Positions 1-8,212 of a stretch of DNA of 47,955 nt are shown one piece after another. Position numbers and translations under genes: made by a program. The notes below the pieces were generated by a model, which saw only the letters and a program-made list of their open reading frames with translations, was not told the DNA's origin and searched no databases. Where the stretch lies: NCBI GenBank assembly GCA_902812495.1, contig CADDZR010000009.1:1-47955 (forward strand), read 5' to 3'. The stretch is from an archaeon (GTDB taxonomy: Archaea; Thermoproteota; Nitrososphaeria; Nitrososphaerales; Gagatemarchaeaceae). Positions within the stretch are counted from its first letter, which is position 1; every line of letters starts with the position of its first letter.

Positions 1-862
1 CGGGTTCAGGTAAGACGATGTTGCAAGATGCCTGCTAAGGCTAATTGAACCAACAGCTGGTGAGATCTACGTTGAGGGTACAGATATAACTAAGCTAAGC
101 CAAAAGGAAATGAAAAAATTCAGAAGAAAGATGCAGATAGTCTTTCAAGATCCGTATGCATCACTTGACCCGAGGCAGACGGTGAAGGGTGCTCTTGTTG
201 AGGCAATGCGGGTGAGTGGTTCTGTTAGCAACACAAGTGAGGCTGTTTCGGTAGCGAGGGAGCTAATAAAGAAGGTCGGTCTTAACGAGGACCATCTATT
301 CAGGTTTCCTCACGAATTCTCCGGCGGTCAGAGACAGAGAATAGCTATAGCGAGAGCTTTGGCAACTAATCCTGACTTTCTAATTCTTGATGAACCAACA
401 TCTTTCCTTGACGTTTCAGTTCAAGCTCAGATCTTGAACCTTTTAAAGGGCTTGCAAAGTGAACTTGGTTTAACTTACCTTTTCATTTCACACAATTTGA
501 GTGTAATTGCGCACATGTGCGATAGGATAGGCGTAATGTATCTTGGTAAACTAATGGAAATATCATCGAAGGAGACAATGCTCCAAGAGCCCGCGCATCC
601 TTACACTCACGCCCTTTTCTCCGCGATTCCAATTGCAGACCCAGAAATAAAGTCTGTAAAAGCCGTAGTTTCGGGAGAGGTTCCAAGCCCAATCAACCCT
701 CCTCCTGGCTGCGTCTTTAATACAAGGTGTCCCTACAGGGAAGAAAGATGCATCCAAGAAGAACCGCTGCTGAGGTCAATAGGTGACGAGCACTTTGTAG
801 CATGTCATTTCTCTGAGGAGCTTAGACCAAGCCTAAAGGGTATGGTTAGTCCAACAGGTTAA
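1..862 (+). CDS. Oligopeptide/dipeptide ABC transporter ATPase (OppF/DppF type), 5'-truncated and frameshifted
   Basis: This is the ATP-hydrolysing subunit of a peptide-type ABC importer, acting on the cytoplasmic face of the membrane. The Q-loop region, the signature FSGGQRQRIAIARAL, the Walker B stretch FLILDEPTS and the H-loop (FISHNLS) appear in order. The C-terminal oligopeptide extension is present with its paired cysteines (GCVFNTRCPY). The gene begins before the window. The Walker A sequence GSGKT is read from base 3, while everything from about base 23 to the stop at 860-862 is read one frame away, so one base appears missing around 18-26. That is either a real frameshift or a sequencing error near a contig end. 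The transporter class is certain; the substrate is not. Confidence 0.85.
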
Positions 863-910
863 TTTCTTAATTCCAGAAGGCTTATATCTGCTGCAGCATA
901 TCATAACACG

Positions 911-1051
911 TTGTCCGAAGAAAGCGATAAAAAGAAGATACTGCAATGGAAAGATTATCTTGCGATAGTTATTGCAGCACTTGAAACAACGCTTCTACCT
1001 ATTCTTGTATTTGTGGCTGTCTTAATAATTATATTTCTCTTCTTAAAGTAA
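911..1051 (+). CDS. Small single-pass membrane protein (46 aa)
   Basis: This short reading frame starts with TTG (MSEESDKKKILQW) and ends at the TAA at 1049-1051. It has a charged N-terminus of about 15 residues, then one long hydrophobic segment (about residues 17-45) broken by Glu25 and Pro30, ending in a single lysine. This matches a small single-span protein with its N-terminus in the cytoplasm. It lies 48 bases after the peptide-transporter ATPase and faces the minus-strand gene ending at 1057. A TATA-like GCTTATATC lies at about 881-889, roughly 26 bases before the TTG, which supports a leaderless transcript. I do not recognise the family. The hydrophobic layout and promoter spacing are the support. 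Confidence 0.55.
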   Translation: MSEESDKKKILQWKDYLAIVIAALETTLLPILVFVAVLIIIFLFLK

Positions 1052-1056
1052 GTACT

Positions 1057-1437
1057 TTACCTCATCCAGCTCTTCCAGAGTGCTTTCGATGTAATGGACT
1101 CGATAGGGCTTAGGCCCTCCCAAGGCATCTTTGGAAAGAGGCGCACGAAGTCTTTTACTACTGTAGAAACAAATCTTGTTACATCTTCAGTTCGTTCCTT
1201 TGCGATTATCTCAACATCCGTGCATTCGTTCTGCCTAGAAGCAAAGATCATTCCTAGGGCAAACCTAGGGTAAAGCGTCTCCTTGAGATGAGAAATTCTT
1301 ATGATTATATCGTGTGGTTCGAGTACTTGATATTCAACCAATTCTTCTGCCTGTGTCTTCACAAATTTGCATCTACGTTCCATGAGTACATCTGAAAATG
1401 CTTTTGTTACTTCCTCAAAACGGAGAGAAGTTTTCAC
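1057..1437 (-). CDS. Hypothetical protein (126 aa)
   Basis: I do not recognise this protein. It starts with GTG at 1437 and is predicted to be soluble, with no membrane segment or signal peptide. The composition is mixed alpha/beta, with strand-like stretches DIIIRISHL and VEIIAKERTEDV, and an aromatic C-terminus (FPKMPWEGLSPIES, KALWKSWMR). It lies 41 bases downstream of the RNA polymerase subunit K gene on the same strand and is probably co-transcribed with it, which hints at a housekeeping or information-processing role. No catalytic motif is visible. Confidence 0.7.
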   Translation of the reverse strand: MKTSLRFEEVTKAFSDVLMERRCKFVKTQAEELVEYQVLEPHDIIIRISHLKETLYPRFALGMIFASRQNECTDVEIIAKERTEDVTRFVSTVVKDFVRLFPKMPWEGLSPIESITSKALWKSWMR

Positions 1438-1478
1438 ACTCTCTATTTTTGTACGCTTTTTAAAAAAGTTTTTCGAGC

Positions 1479-1769
1479 TTATTTTTCTAGATACTTAATT
1501 GGTATATCCTGATATTCCCCATTTGGTAAAGTTCTCCTAATTGAAATTGGAAGTGCGTCCTCCTCAAGCTCTGCTGTTGCTATTTCTATAGCATCCCTGT
1601 ACTTTTTCTCGAGCGGTATAAAAGGGGGCGCGCCCATCGCAATCTGAAGAGACCTAGCACCAACTATCCTTGCTCTTTCAAATCTTGTTAGCTTCGGTGG
1701 TCCTATCCTTATCTCAAATCCTGTCTGTGCTTGCTTTTTAGCTCTAACTGATAATCTGGACATAGGCAA
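1479..1769 (-). CDS. rpoK: DNA-directed RNA polymerase subunit K (Rpb6/omega homologue)
   Basis: Subunit K is the archaeal counterpart of eukaryotic Rpb6 and bacterial omega; it helps assemble and stabilise the largest subunit. The diagnostic core is clear: LTRFERARIVGARSLQIAMG followed by APPFI, then the acidic ELEEDALPISIRRTLPNG and a basic, aromatic end. Length (94-96 aa) fits archaeal RpoK. The start is either TTG at 1769 (MPMSRL) or ATG at 1763 (MSRLSV); both leave the conserved core intact. The downstream unknown gene at 1057-1437 follows on the same strand. The 130-base gap upstream separates it from the divergent cyclophilin-like gene. Confidence 0.93.
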   Translation of the reverse strand: MPMSRLSVRAKKQAQTGFEIRIGPPKLTRFERARIVGARSLQIAMGAPPFIPLEKKYRDAIEIATAELEEDALPISIRRTLPNGEYQDIPIKYLEK

Positions 1770-1900
1770 CTATATCACGGGCCCATCACGCCCTATGTCT
1801 TTAACTGATAAATCTTTCACTTTTTGTTTTAAAATGGCTTAAGCCGTGGTCTTTCGGGCAAACAATAAAAGAAAGGACTAAACAGCTAAAAAAGCAGGTA

Positions 1901-2299
1901 ATGGACAAGCCAAAGGAGTCCGTTTCAAGGATAGAGGGAGAGATAGAGGTAAGGGGTAAGGGAAAAGCTTCGCTCCACCTCTTCCGGCATCTCTCTCCGT
2001 TAACGGTTAGTGCCTTACTCAGGGCTATGCCAATAGAGAGCAGGGTTTCTGTGCAAAACTCCATGGTTTGTATCTTTACAAATCTAAGGGTTGGTGTTGA
2101 AAAACCAAAGACAGAATTTTTAAGGGGAGATGCCGCTTTCTTGCCTCTAAACTCAACTCTGTGTTTTTTCCTTGGAAGGGTTTCGAGTGGCAGACCTTTA
2201 AATCATGTGGGTAAGATTGAACGTGGTATAGAGCTTCTTGAGAATGTAAAGCCAGGAGATGTAATAGTGGTTAGACTAAGTCAGGAGGAGACTGCGTAA
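1901..2299 (+). CDS. Cyclophilin-like fold protein (COG2164/DUF369-type)
   Basis: A 132-residue all-beta protein resembling the archaeal cyclophilin-like family of unknown biochemical role. Supporting segments are GRPLNHVGKIERGIELLENVKPGDVIVVRL at the C-terminus (typical of the small barrel) and GDAAFLPLNSTLCFFLGR in the middle, where the family has its conserved strand pair around an Asp/Ala-rich turn. It lacks the catalytic arginine-phenylalanine pattern of true peptidyl-prolyl isomerases, so that activity should not be assumed. The ATG at 1901 follows AGGT closely. A TATA-like TTTTAAAA at about 1829-1836 would give a leader of about 40 bases. The 3' end overlaps the convergent S25e gene by 19 bases. 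Confidence 0.75.
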   Translation: MDKPKESVSRIEGEIEVRGKGKASLHLFRHLSPLTVSALLRAMPIESRVSVQNSMVCIFTNLRVGVEKPKTEFLRGDAAFLPLNSTLCFFLGRVSSGRPLNHVGKIERGIELLENVKPGDVIVVRLSQEETA

Positions 2300-2604
2300 A
2301 TGTAGTGCCCACTAAACCCGCCTACCCTCTTTATGAGCTTTCTTTGCTCCAGGTTTCGAAGCATCATTGTTGCCACGGATGCATTAACACCGAGGGCCCT
2401 TGCAGCACTGTAGACTGTTACAGCCTTCAGGGGTGAGAGTGCCTTTAGTATCTCTGAGTCCTGCATTTTCGGTATCAGGAAAGGTAGCCTTTTCTGCTGT
2501 TGCTGCTGTTGTTTCTGTTCCTTTTTCTTTGCTTCCGTCTGCTGTGATTCCCTCTGTTGCTGCTTCTCCATCGCAGCTAGAGGTTTCTTCTTTACTCCAC
2601 CCAT
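2281..2604 (-). CDS. rps25e: 30S ribosomal protein S25e
   Basis: S25e is a small-subunit protein with a winged-helix fold, shared by eukaryotes and TACK archaea. The fold is visible in the C-terminal half: ILKALSPLKAVTVYSAARALGV, then a recognition-helix-like segment (ASVATMMLRNLEQRKLIKRVGG). The N-terminus MGGVKKKPLAAMEKQ is typical, so I place the start at ATG 2604; an in-frame ATG seven codons upstream (2625) gives an untypical N-terminus. The linker is a striking run of Gln and Lys (KKEQKQQQQQQKR). Such basic tails occur in this family, but the glutamine run is unusually long. The divergent DNA ligase gene shares the short intergenic region, and the 3' end overlaps the cyclophilin-like gene by 19 bases. 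Confidence 0.92.
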   Translation of the reverse strand: MGGVKKKPLAAMEKQQQRESQQTEAKKKEQKQQQQQQKRLPFLIPKMQDSEILKALSPLKAVTVYSAARALGVNASVATMMLRNLEQRKLIKRVGGFSGHYIYAVSS

Positions 2605-2649
2605 ATTACTGCTTTTAAAATGCATAGAGATAAGTATTTCTAACCTTAA
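2605..2649. promoter_or_regulatory. Divergent promoter region, S25e / DNA ligase
   Basis: Only 45 bases separate the two start codons. On the plus strand TTTTAAAA (2613-2620) is a TATA-like box about 30 bases before the ligase ATG at 2650. On the minus strand ATACTTATC (about 2628-2636) is suitably placed before the S25e ATG at 2604. Both mRNAs would be leaderless or nearly so. This is inference from spacing. Confidence 0.5.
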
Positions 2650-4431
2650 ATGAAAACTAATAGCAGTTTGGAGTTTTCAAGGCTTGCGGAGTACTACAGC
2701 AGGCTTGAATCGACCACTAGCAGGATAGAGATAACAAAGATACTCTCATCCCTTTTTTCTGAGACACCTAAAGAAGAGATACCTCTTGTATGCTATCTAA
2801 CGCAGGGAAAGCTTAGGCCTGACTACGAGGGTGTCGAACTGGGTGTTGCGGAGAAGCTTGCGTTAAGGGCATTAGGGCTTGCAACAGGCTTGAACATCGA
2901 GAAGGTTTCCGAGGTTTATTTACAGTTCGGAGATATAGGGAAAGCTGCTGAAAAGCTAGTTTCACAGAAGGCGCAGGCTTCCTTGTTTTCAAGCAGATTG
3001 ACACTCAAGCAGGTTTACGACTCTTTGCTTAAAATATCGAAGCTTTCGGGACAGGGTTCCTTAGATGCAAAGCTCAGGGAGCTTGTTGGTCTTCTAAACA
3101 GCTCAACGCCTCTAGAAGCAAAGTACATCATGAGAATAGTCATGGGGCAGCTGAGGCTTGGCGTCGCTGACTACACTATCTTGGATGCAGCAGCAGAAGC
3201 ATTCCTCGGTTCAAAGGAATTCAGGCAAGATATAGAAAAAGCATACAACGTTCACCCCGACCTTGGCTTCGTGGTTTCCAAGGCAGCGGAGGAAGGAATA
3301 AGTGGGATAAGGTCGATCGGCGTTCAGATAGGCATACCAATAAGACCTATGCTTGCAGAAAGGCTCGAGTCTGCAGTCTCTATATTTGAAAAGCTTGGAA
3401 AAAGGGAACTTGCGGCAGAGTACAAGCTCGATGGGGAGAGGCTCCAGATACACAAAGATGGGGAAAAAGTGATTCTCTTTTCTAGGAGGCTTGAGGTTAT
3501 AACGCACCATTACCCTGACGCTGTGGAACTTGTAAAGAAGTATTTGAAAGCAAATAAGGCAATTGTTGAGGGAGAAGTTGTAGCGATAAACGAGGATACA
3601 GGCGAGTACCTTCCCTTCCAGGAGTTAATGCACAGGAGAAGAAAGTATGGGATAGAGGAGGCAATGAAGGAATATCCTGTCTCCTTGAACCTATTTGACA
3701 TACTTCTTTTTGAGGAAAAGGAAATGATAGACAGGAAGTACATTGAAAGGAGGAAGATGCTGGAGAGTGTCATTGAACAGGAGGAGAGGATAATGCCTGT
3801 TCCGATGATAATGACATCCGACCCAGATAGGGTTGAGAGGTACATGCAGGAAGCAATTGCAAACGGGTGCGAGGGTCTCGTTGTAAAGGACCCAGACTCA
3901 ACCTACAGGGCAGGTGCAAGGGAATTTGCTTGGATCAAGCTAAAGAGGGAGTACAGGAGCGAGCTGACAGATACACTGGACCTTGTCATAATCGGCGGGT
4001 TTCACGGAAAGGGAAGGAGAGCAGGCACGCTTGGAACTTATCTCTTAGCCGCATACGACGACAAGAGAAATGTATTTTCAAGTGTTGCAAAGATTGGAAC
4101 AGGCTTTACAGACGAAGACCTTAGAAAGCTTCCTGAAATTCTGAAAGAATACAGCATGAGCGTGAAGCCTCAGGGTGTTGAATCAAATATAGAACCAGAT
4201 ATCTGGTTTAAACCTCACCTTGTTATCGAAGTAATAGCTTCAGAGATAACCCTTTCGCCAACACATACTGCTGCATGGGACAGGATAAGGAAGGGTACAG
4301 GTATCTCTCTCCGCTTTCCCAAGTTTACAGGCAGGATAAGGGACGACAAGGGACCTGAAGAAGCAACAACTGTAGACGAGCTAGTTGAGATGTACAAGAA
4401 GCAGCTCAAGAAAATAGAGTCAGAGGGCTAA
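2650..4431 (+). CDS. lig: ATP-dependent DNA ligase
   Basis: Seals nicks in duplex DNA during replication and repair using an adenylated lysine. The archaeal three-domain layout is complete in 593 residues: an N-terminal DNA-binding domain (about 1-220), the nucleotidyltransferase domain starting at PIRPMLAERL, and a C-terminal OB domain (about 430-590). Motif I is EYKLDGER, with Lys259 as the adenylated residue. Later motifs include EGEVVAINE (motif III region), ANGCEGLVVKDPDSTY (motif IV) and FAWIKLKREY (motif V). Length is normal for archaeal LigB-type enzymes. The start is ATG 2650, about 30 bases after a TATA-like box. The stop overlaps the convergent uracil phosphoribosyltransferase gene by four bases. 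Confidence 0.97.
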   Translation: MKTNSSLEFSRLAEYYSRLESTTSRIEITKILSSLFSETPKEEIPLVCYLTQGKLRPDYEGVELGVAEKLALRALGLATGLNIEKVSEVYLQFGDIGKAAEKLVSQKAQASLFSSRLTLKQVYDSLLKISKLSGQGSLDAKLRELVGLLNSSTPLEAKYIMRIVMGQLRLGVADYTILDAAAEAFLGSKEFRQDIEKAYNVHPDLGFVVSKAAEEGISGIRSIGVQIGIPIRPMLAERLESAVSIFEKLGKRELAAEYKLDGERLQIHKDGEKVILFSRRLEVITHHYPDAVELVKKYLKANKAIVEGEVVAINEDTGEYLPFQELMHRRRKYGIEEAMKEYPVSLNLFDILLFEEKEMIDRKYIERRKMLESVIEQEERIMPVPMIMTSDPDRVERYMQEAIANGCEGLVVKDPDSTYRAGAREFAWIKLKREYRSELTDTLDLVIIGGFHGKGRRAGTLGTYLLAAYDDKRNVFSSVAKIGTGFTDEDLRKLPEILKEYSMSVKPQGVESNIEPDIWFKPHLVIEVIASEITLSPTHTAAWDRIRKGTGISLRFPKFTGRIRDDKGPEEATTVDELVEMYKKQLKKIESEG

Positions 4432-5084
4432 TAGGGAGAACCAAAAGCTCTGTCACCCGCGTCTCCAAGACCAGGAACTATGTAACCGTGATCATTTAGT
4501 TCAGGGTCTATTGCACAAGTGTAGAACTCTGCCTTCGGATACTTTTTTGCTATGTATTCTATCCCCTCCTTTGTTGCTATAACAGAGAAGAATACTAGCC
4601 TCTTTGGCTTTCCTTTCTCCATTACCTTGTCAGCTACCCTGAGCAAGGTGTGGCCTGTTGCAAGCATTGGGTCGGCAATTATTACGATATCGTCATTATT
4701 TATTGTGGGAATCTTTACGTAGCTTACCTCTATCGGGAAGTCAGGCGGCTTACCACGCCAAGCACTTACAATTCCAGTCCTGGCCAAAGGAAACATCTTG
4801 TACATTCCTTCCACAAAGGGTATTGCAGCCCTGAGAACTAGTATTATCACTATCTTGTCGTTTCCCTTTATCTTGTACCCTGTTGCTTTCTTTAAAGGTG
4901 TTTCAACTTCAAATTCCTCCGTGTCCATCGTTCTTAGAAATTCATAGGCAAGGAGCCTTCCAAGCCTGTATATGGCTTTCCTGAATACAACCTGGGTGCT
5001 GTTCTTATCCCTTGCAAGTGTGAGCTGCTCAAGTATCATCGGATGCTTGGCAACTGTTACCTTGGGCTTCACTTTGCCGTCCAC
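4428..5084 (-). CDS. upp: Uracil phosphoribosyltransferase
   Basis: Salvages uracil by joining it to PRPP to give UMP. The PRPP-binding loop is visible as DIVIIADPMLATGHTLL. The uracil-binding C-terminus DPELNDHGYIVPGLGDAGDRAFGS is the most diagnostic part, with the terminal GDAGDR segment. The central ILVLRAAIPFVEGMYKMFP corresponds to the family's conserved R-A-G/A helix. 218 residues is normal. The start is GTG 5084. The gene runs convergent to DNA ligase with a four-base overlap and divergent from the NfeD gene. It belongs functionally with thymidine kinase, dCTP deaminase and the nucleoside phosphorylase elsewhere in the window. Confidence 0.95.
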   Translation of the reverse strand: MDGKVKPKVTVAKHPMILEQLTLARDKNSTQVVFRKAIYRLGRLLAYEFLRTMDTEEFEVETPLKKATGYKIKGNDKIVIILVLRAAIPFVEGMYKMFPLARTGIVSAWRGKPPDFPIEVSYVKIPTINNDDIVIIADPMLATGHTLLRVADKVMEKGKPKRLVFFSVIATKEGIEYIAKKYPKAEFYTCAIDPELNDHGYIVPGLGDAGDRAFGSPY

Positions 5085-5101
5085 ATGCTATCTTTGAAAT
5101 A

Positions 5102-5109
5102 GTATATAT
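5102..5109 (+). promoter_or_regulatory. TATA-like box for the NfeD-slipin operon
   Basis: GTATATAT is centred about 27 bases before ATG 5132. A start site at that spacing would exclude the upstream in-frame ATG 5108, which lies within the box, and so favours 5132 as the start. Confidence 0.5.
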
Positions 5110-5131
5110 GTTAGCAAGATTTACTGGGTGT

Positions 5132-6466
5132 ATGCGCTTCTTTTTCATAGCGCTTGCAACACTCCTGATAATTGCTGGCCTTTCCTATAACTTATCAAGA
5201 GCAGATAGTTGCTCCTCGAAGACTGGGTTCTACGTTGCTTCTCTAAATCAGGGTATAGACCCGGGTGCTGCAGATTTTATTTCGAGCTCAGTATCAATTG
5301 CGGAAGCGCGGTGTACCTCAACTTTTGTTCTGATACTTAACACGTTTGGAGGTGACGGCAAAAGTATGGATAACATAATCGGTTCGATCTCAAACTTCCA
5401 AGGCTACGGGGGCAATTTTATTACTTTAATTGCACCGAGAGGTGCTCATGCTTTCTCAGCAGGCTCCTACATAGCAGAAGCATCTAATAAGATATACATG
5501 GTTCCGGGTACAACGATAGGCTCAGCAACACCAATTGTCTTCAACATACCGCCTGGGGAAGAAAATACAACTCTGACAAAGGATATACAGGGATTTAAAA
5601 CTTTCATGGAAGCATTAACAACAAGCTTCGGCAGAAATGGTACCGCTGCAGGCTTGATGGTAACAAAAGGTATTTCCTATACAGCTGAGCAAGCAAAGCA
5701 TCTGAATGTTATTGATGGAGTAATAAATGCAACCTCTGTTGAAGATGCTCTAACCTTTCTTGGAGTTCCTGCGGGGACAGAGATAAACACGCCTAACTTT
5801 AGGTCTCTCTTCTTATCAGTAATTAGCGACCCAAATGTTTCGGGGCTTCTGTTCCTTATTGGAGTTATCTCTATACTTGTTGACCTTTACCATCCTACCA
5901 TCCTCCTTTCAGTTGTAGGTATTGTAATTATAGCGTTAGCTCTTCTTGGACTCGGTGTCTTTGGCGCATCCGCAGTATCTATTGGGCTGATGGCAATAGG
6001 GGCTGCTTTCATATTTCTCGAGGTAAAGACACATCACGGCATAAGTGCGCTTGTAGGTGTTTTGATTTTTGCCCTTGGTTTCCTCCTGATTTTCCAGACA
6101 CCTCCTCCCTCCCCTCCGACTTCTCCTCTCTCACATCCACAAGCAAACTTTTTCTCCATCTCCCCTATAACGTATGGGTTCCTCTTTGCAATCAGCTCCC
6201 TTGCTGTCATTGCAAGCATTTATCTCTACAGGGTTAGGGAAGCAATAATGAAAAAGAAATCAGCCCTTGACCCGTCTAGGCTTATTGGAATGAAGGGAAG
6301 GATGGAGACAGACCTCGAACCAAACGGATATGCGACAGCAACAATAGGCTCAGAACTTTGGACAGTTACATCGGATGAGAGGATAGCTAGGGGAGAATTG
6401 GTAAAGGTTAAAGAAGTATTAGGTCTCAAGCTAGTAGTAGAGAAGGTAAGGGATGAACACAGCTAG
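5132..6466 (+). CDS. nfeD: NfeD-family membrane-bound serine protease (ClpP-class)
   Basis: Long-form NfeD proteins have an extracytoplasmic ClpP-like protease domain, several membrane spans and a C-terminal OB-fold domain, and they work with stomatin-like partners. The N-terminus MRFFFIALATLLIIAGLSYN is a signal peptide or anchor. The protease core includes NTFGGDGKSMDNI (oxyanion region), GAHAFSAGSYIAEAS with the likely nucleophilic serine, and a downstream lysine. A hydrophobic block follows (residues about 240-390, several spans, with a proline-rich loop PPPSPPTSP), then a soluble OB-like tail (ALDPSRLIGMKGRM onward). I chose ATG 5132 rather than 5108 because of the TATA-like box and the better signal peptide. 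The 3' end overlaps the slipin gene by 14 bases, a conserved pairing. Confidence 0.93.
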   Translation: MRFFFIALATLLIIAGLSYNLSRADSCSSKTGFYVASLNQGIDPGAADFISSSVSIAEARCTSTFVLILNTFGGDGKSMDNIIGSISNFQGYGGNFITLIAPRGAHAFSAGSYIAEASNKIYMVPGTTIGSATPIVFNIPPGEENTTLTKDIQGFKTFMEALTTSFGRNGTAAGLMVTKGISYTAEQAKHLNVIDGVINATSVEDALTFLGVPAGTEINTPNFRSLFLSVISDPNVSGLLFLIGVISILVDLYHPTILLSVVGIVIIALALLGLGVFGASAVSIGLMAIGAAFIFLEVKTHHGISALVGVLIFALGFLLIFQTPPPSPPTSPLSHPQANFFSISPITYGFLFAISSLAVIASIYLYRVREAIMKKKSALDPSRLIGMKGRMETDLEPNGYATATIGSELWTVTSDERIARGELVKVKEVLGLKLVVEKVRDEHS

Positions 6467-7361
6467 TCTACTTCTACAGGCTTCTGACATCGTTGGATAT
6501 GTTATCGCAGGGCTCGTCCTTATCCTGATCATTGCTTTCCTTGCCTACTCGATAAAAATAGTCAGGGAGTACGAGAGGGTTGTTGTATTCACACTTGGTA
6601 GGCTTGTTGGTGCAAAAGGTCCTGGAATTGTCTTTGTGCTGCCTTTCATAAACAGAGTAAACAAGATAGATCTCAGGGAGAGGTTCCTTGAGGTACCTCA
6701 CCAAACATGCATAACAAAGGATAACGCACCAACAGACATCGATTTCCTCATATATTACAAGGTAGTTGATGCAACGCAAAGTGTCGTGCAGGTACAGAAT
6801 TTTGAAGGTGCATCTATAGGAATAGCAACGACAACACTCAGGGCAGTCGTTGGAGATATACCCCTTGATGAGCTTCTTGCAAAGAGGGAACAAATAAACC
6901 AAGTGCTCAGAACAAAGCTTGACGAGGTAACTGAGAGGTGGGGCATAAAGATAACAAACGTCGAGATAAGGGAGATAAGACCTCCGAAGGATGTGCAAGA
7001 AGCAATGGTGAAACAGATGTCTGCCGAGAGAAACAGGAGGGCTATGGTAACAGAAGCAGATGGAAAAAGGGAATCAGCAATTCTCGTTGCAGAGGGAGAG
7101 AAAAAAGCAACAATACTGAAAGCAGAAGGAGATAAGCAGGCAGCAATACTGAGAGCACAGGGCTACTCGGAAGCTCTTACAACAATATTTAATGCGGCAA
7201 AGGGTATAGACTCGAAGACAATGGTGCTACAATATCTTGATACTTTGAAAGCACTCGGCCAGAGTCCCTCAACAAAGTACATATTCCCAATGGAGTTTAC
7301 CTCGATTTTCGCTAGCTCCATACGCAAGCAGATGAAGGAGGCAGAGGAAGAAGAGAAGTAG
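6453..7361 (+). CDS. SPFH/band-7 protein (slipin, stomatin-like)
   Basis: A stomatin-family protein that oligomerises on the membrane and in archaea is cleaved by its NfeD partner. It has one N-terminal membrane segment (residues about 12-32, VIAGLVLILIIAFLAYSI), then the band-7 domain: YERVVVFTLGRLVGAKGPG, VVDATQSVVQVQNF and TTLRAVVGDIPLDELLAKRE, all typical. An alanine- and glutamate-rich coiled segment follows (RRAMVTEADGKRESAILVAE onward). A hydrophobic C-terminal stretch (KYIFPMEFTSIFASSI) resembles the region cut by NfeD proteases in the Pyrococcus pair. The ATG at 6453 follows GGTAAGGG closely. It is translated with the overlapping NfeD gene as a two-gene operon. Confidence 0.95.
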   Translation: MNTASLLLQASDIVGYVIAGLVLILIIAFLAYSIKIVREYERVVVFTLGRLVGAKGPGIVFVLPFINRVNKIDLRERFLEVPHQTCITKDNAPTDIDFLIYYKVVDATQSVVQVQNFEGASIGIATTTLRAVVGDIPLDELLAKREQINQVLRTKLDEVTERWGIKITNVEIREIRPPKDVQEAMVKQMSAERNRRAMVTEADGKRESAILVAEGEKKATILKAEGDKQAAILRAQGYSEALTTIFNAAKGIDSKTMVLQYLDTLKALGQSPSTKYIFPMEFTSIFASSIRKQMKEAEEEEK

Positions 7362-7676
7362 GAACTATCTCCAAAGTTTGGACTTTTTCAGCTAACTCTT
7401 CTTGGTCTCCAACCAGAAACTCATACCATCTTGCTTAAAACCATTCTAAAAATGTTTGTCCAATTGTCTATGGCAAAATATTTCTTCGCGGGTCAAAACA
7501 TGACGGACTTGAATTCGCTTAATTAATTTATTGCATCCATTCAGGCTCATAATTATTTGTTATAGAGCGGCAATTTTCTACAATCGAACATTTGGTCGAC
7601 ACAATAACCTCAATTGCGTCAAGGCACATAAAAATACCTACAGTATGGGTACAGCGTATAGACCTCTGCTCTATTG

Positions 7677-7826
7677 CACCATGATTTGGATGCAGATGCT
7701 TGAAAGGACAGACCTAGGGTTCTTCTTTTAAGGGGTAGCGTCTCCAACGCAACTCCGCTTTCCGAATCAAGGGGTGGTAAAAGTGCTTTTGATACAAGTG
7801 CCACTGAATCCAGAAGGGTAATATAA
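7677..7826 (+). pseudogene. Possible decayed C-terminus of a transposon-type protein
   Basis: In one plus-strand frame the sequence reads HHDLDADA, a stop at 7701-7703, then 40 open codons beginning KDRPRVLLLRGSVSN and ending ESRRVI before a TAA at 7824-7826. The HDLDADA segment resembles the 'D-x-N-A' region near the end of IS605-family OrfB/TnpB proteins, where it is followed by a variable tail like this one. The zinc-finger cysteines expected just upstream are not clearly present in the same frame, so the assignment is weak. Confidence 0.2.
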
Positions 7827-8202
7827 TTTCAGGACAATGACTATTTACTACACGTCCCGTTTATTCCCAAATGGTACAGCAATTTCGAGATGAAATTGGG
7901 TGTGTCTTTGAAGCGAATTTATCAAAACACCTCATGGAGACCCAACCCTTTTATCTGTGGGAGGAATTGAGATTTAAGATCTAAATATTGAGTTCGCATG
8001 CACACAGTTCTATGATGGAGCTGTTCAAGACTGTTTTCTGCAAGCTTAAGCCGTCCAGTGAAGTTTTAAGTTGCTTAGCGGGTCGAAAAACCCTCTTAAC
8101 AAGAATCTATTTGATTCTAAGGGGATTTAGAAAGGAGTTTACAAAGCTTATAAACCCGATGAGAGAATTTTCAAAGGAAAGCTCAGAGAAGTAGTTCATA
8201 TT

Positions 8203-8212
8203 TGCTTATATC
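8203..8212 (+). promoter_or_regulatory. TATA-like box before the PhoU-like gene
   Basis: TGCTTATATC would place transcription start near 8232-8236. That is downstream of ATG 8219 and upstream of an in-frame TTG at 8246, so it raises the possibility that translation begins at 8246. Confidence 0.4.

Noticed and set aside
7531-7731. 66-codon plus-strand frame in the empty stretch
   Set aside because: No recognisable domain, no promoter at the right spacing, and unlike neighbouring genes in composition. Treated as part of decayed sequence.
7988-8194. 68-codon plus-strand frame before the PhoU-like gene
   Set aside because: Basic but without a known pattern; no TATA-like box well placed before it. 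Could be real but cannot be supported.
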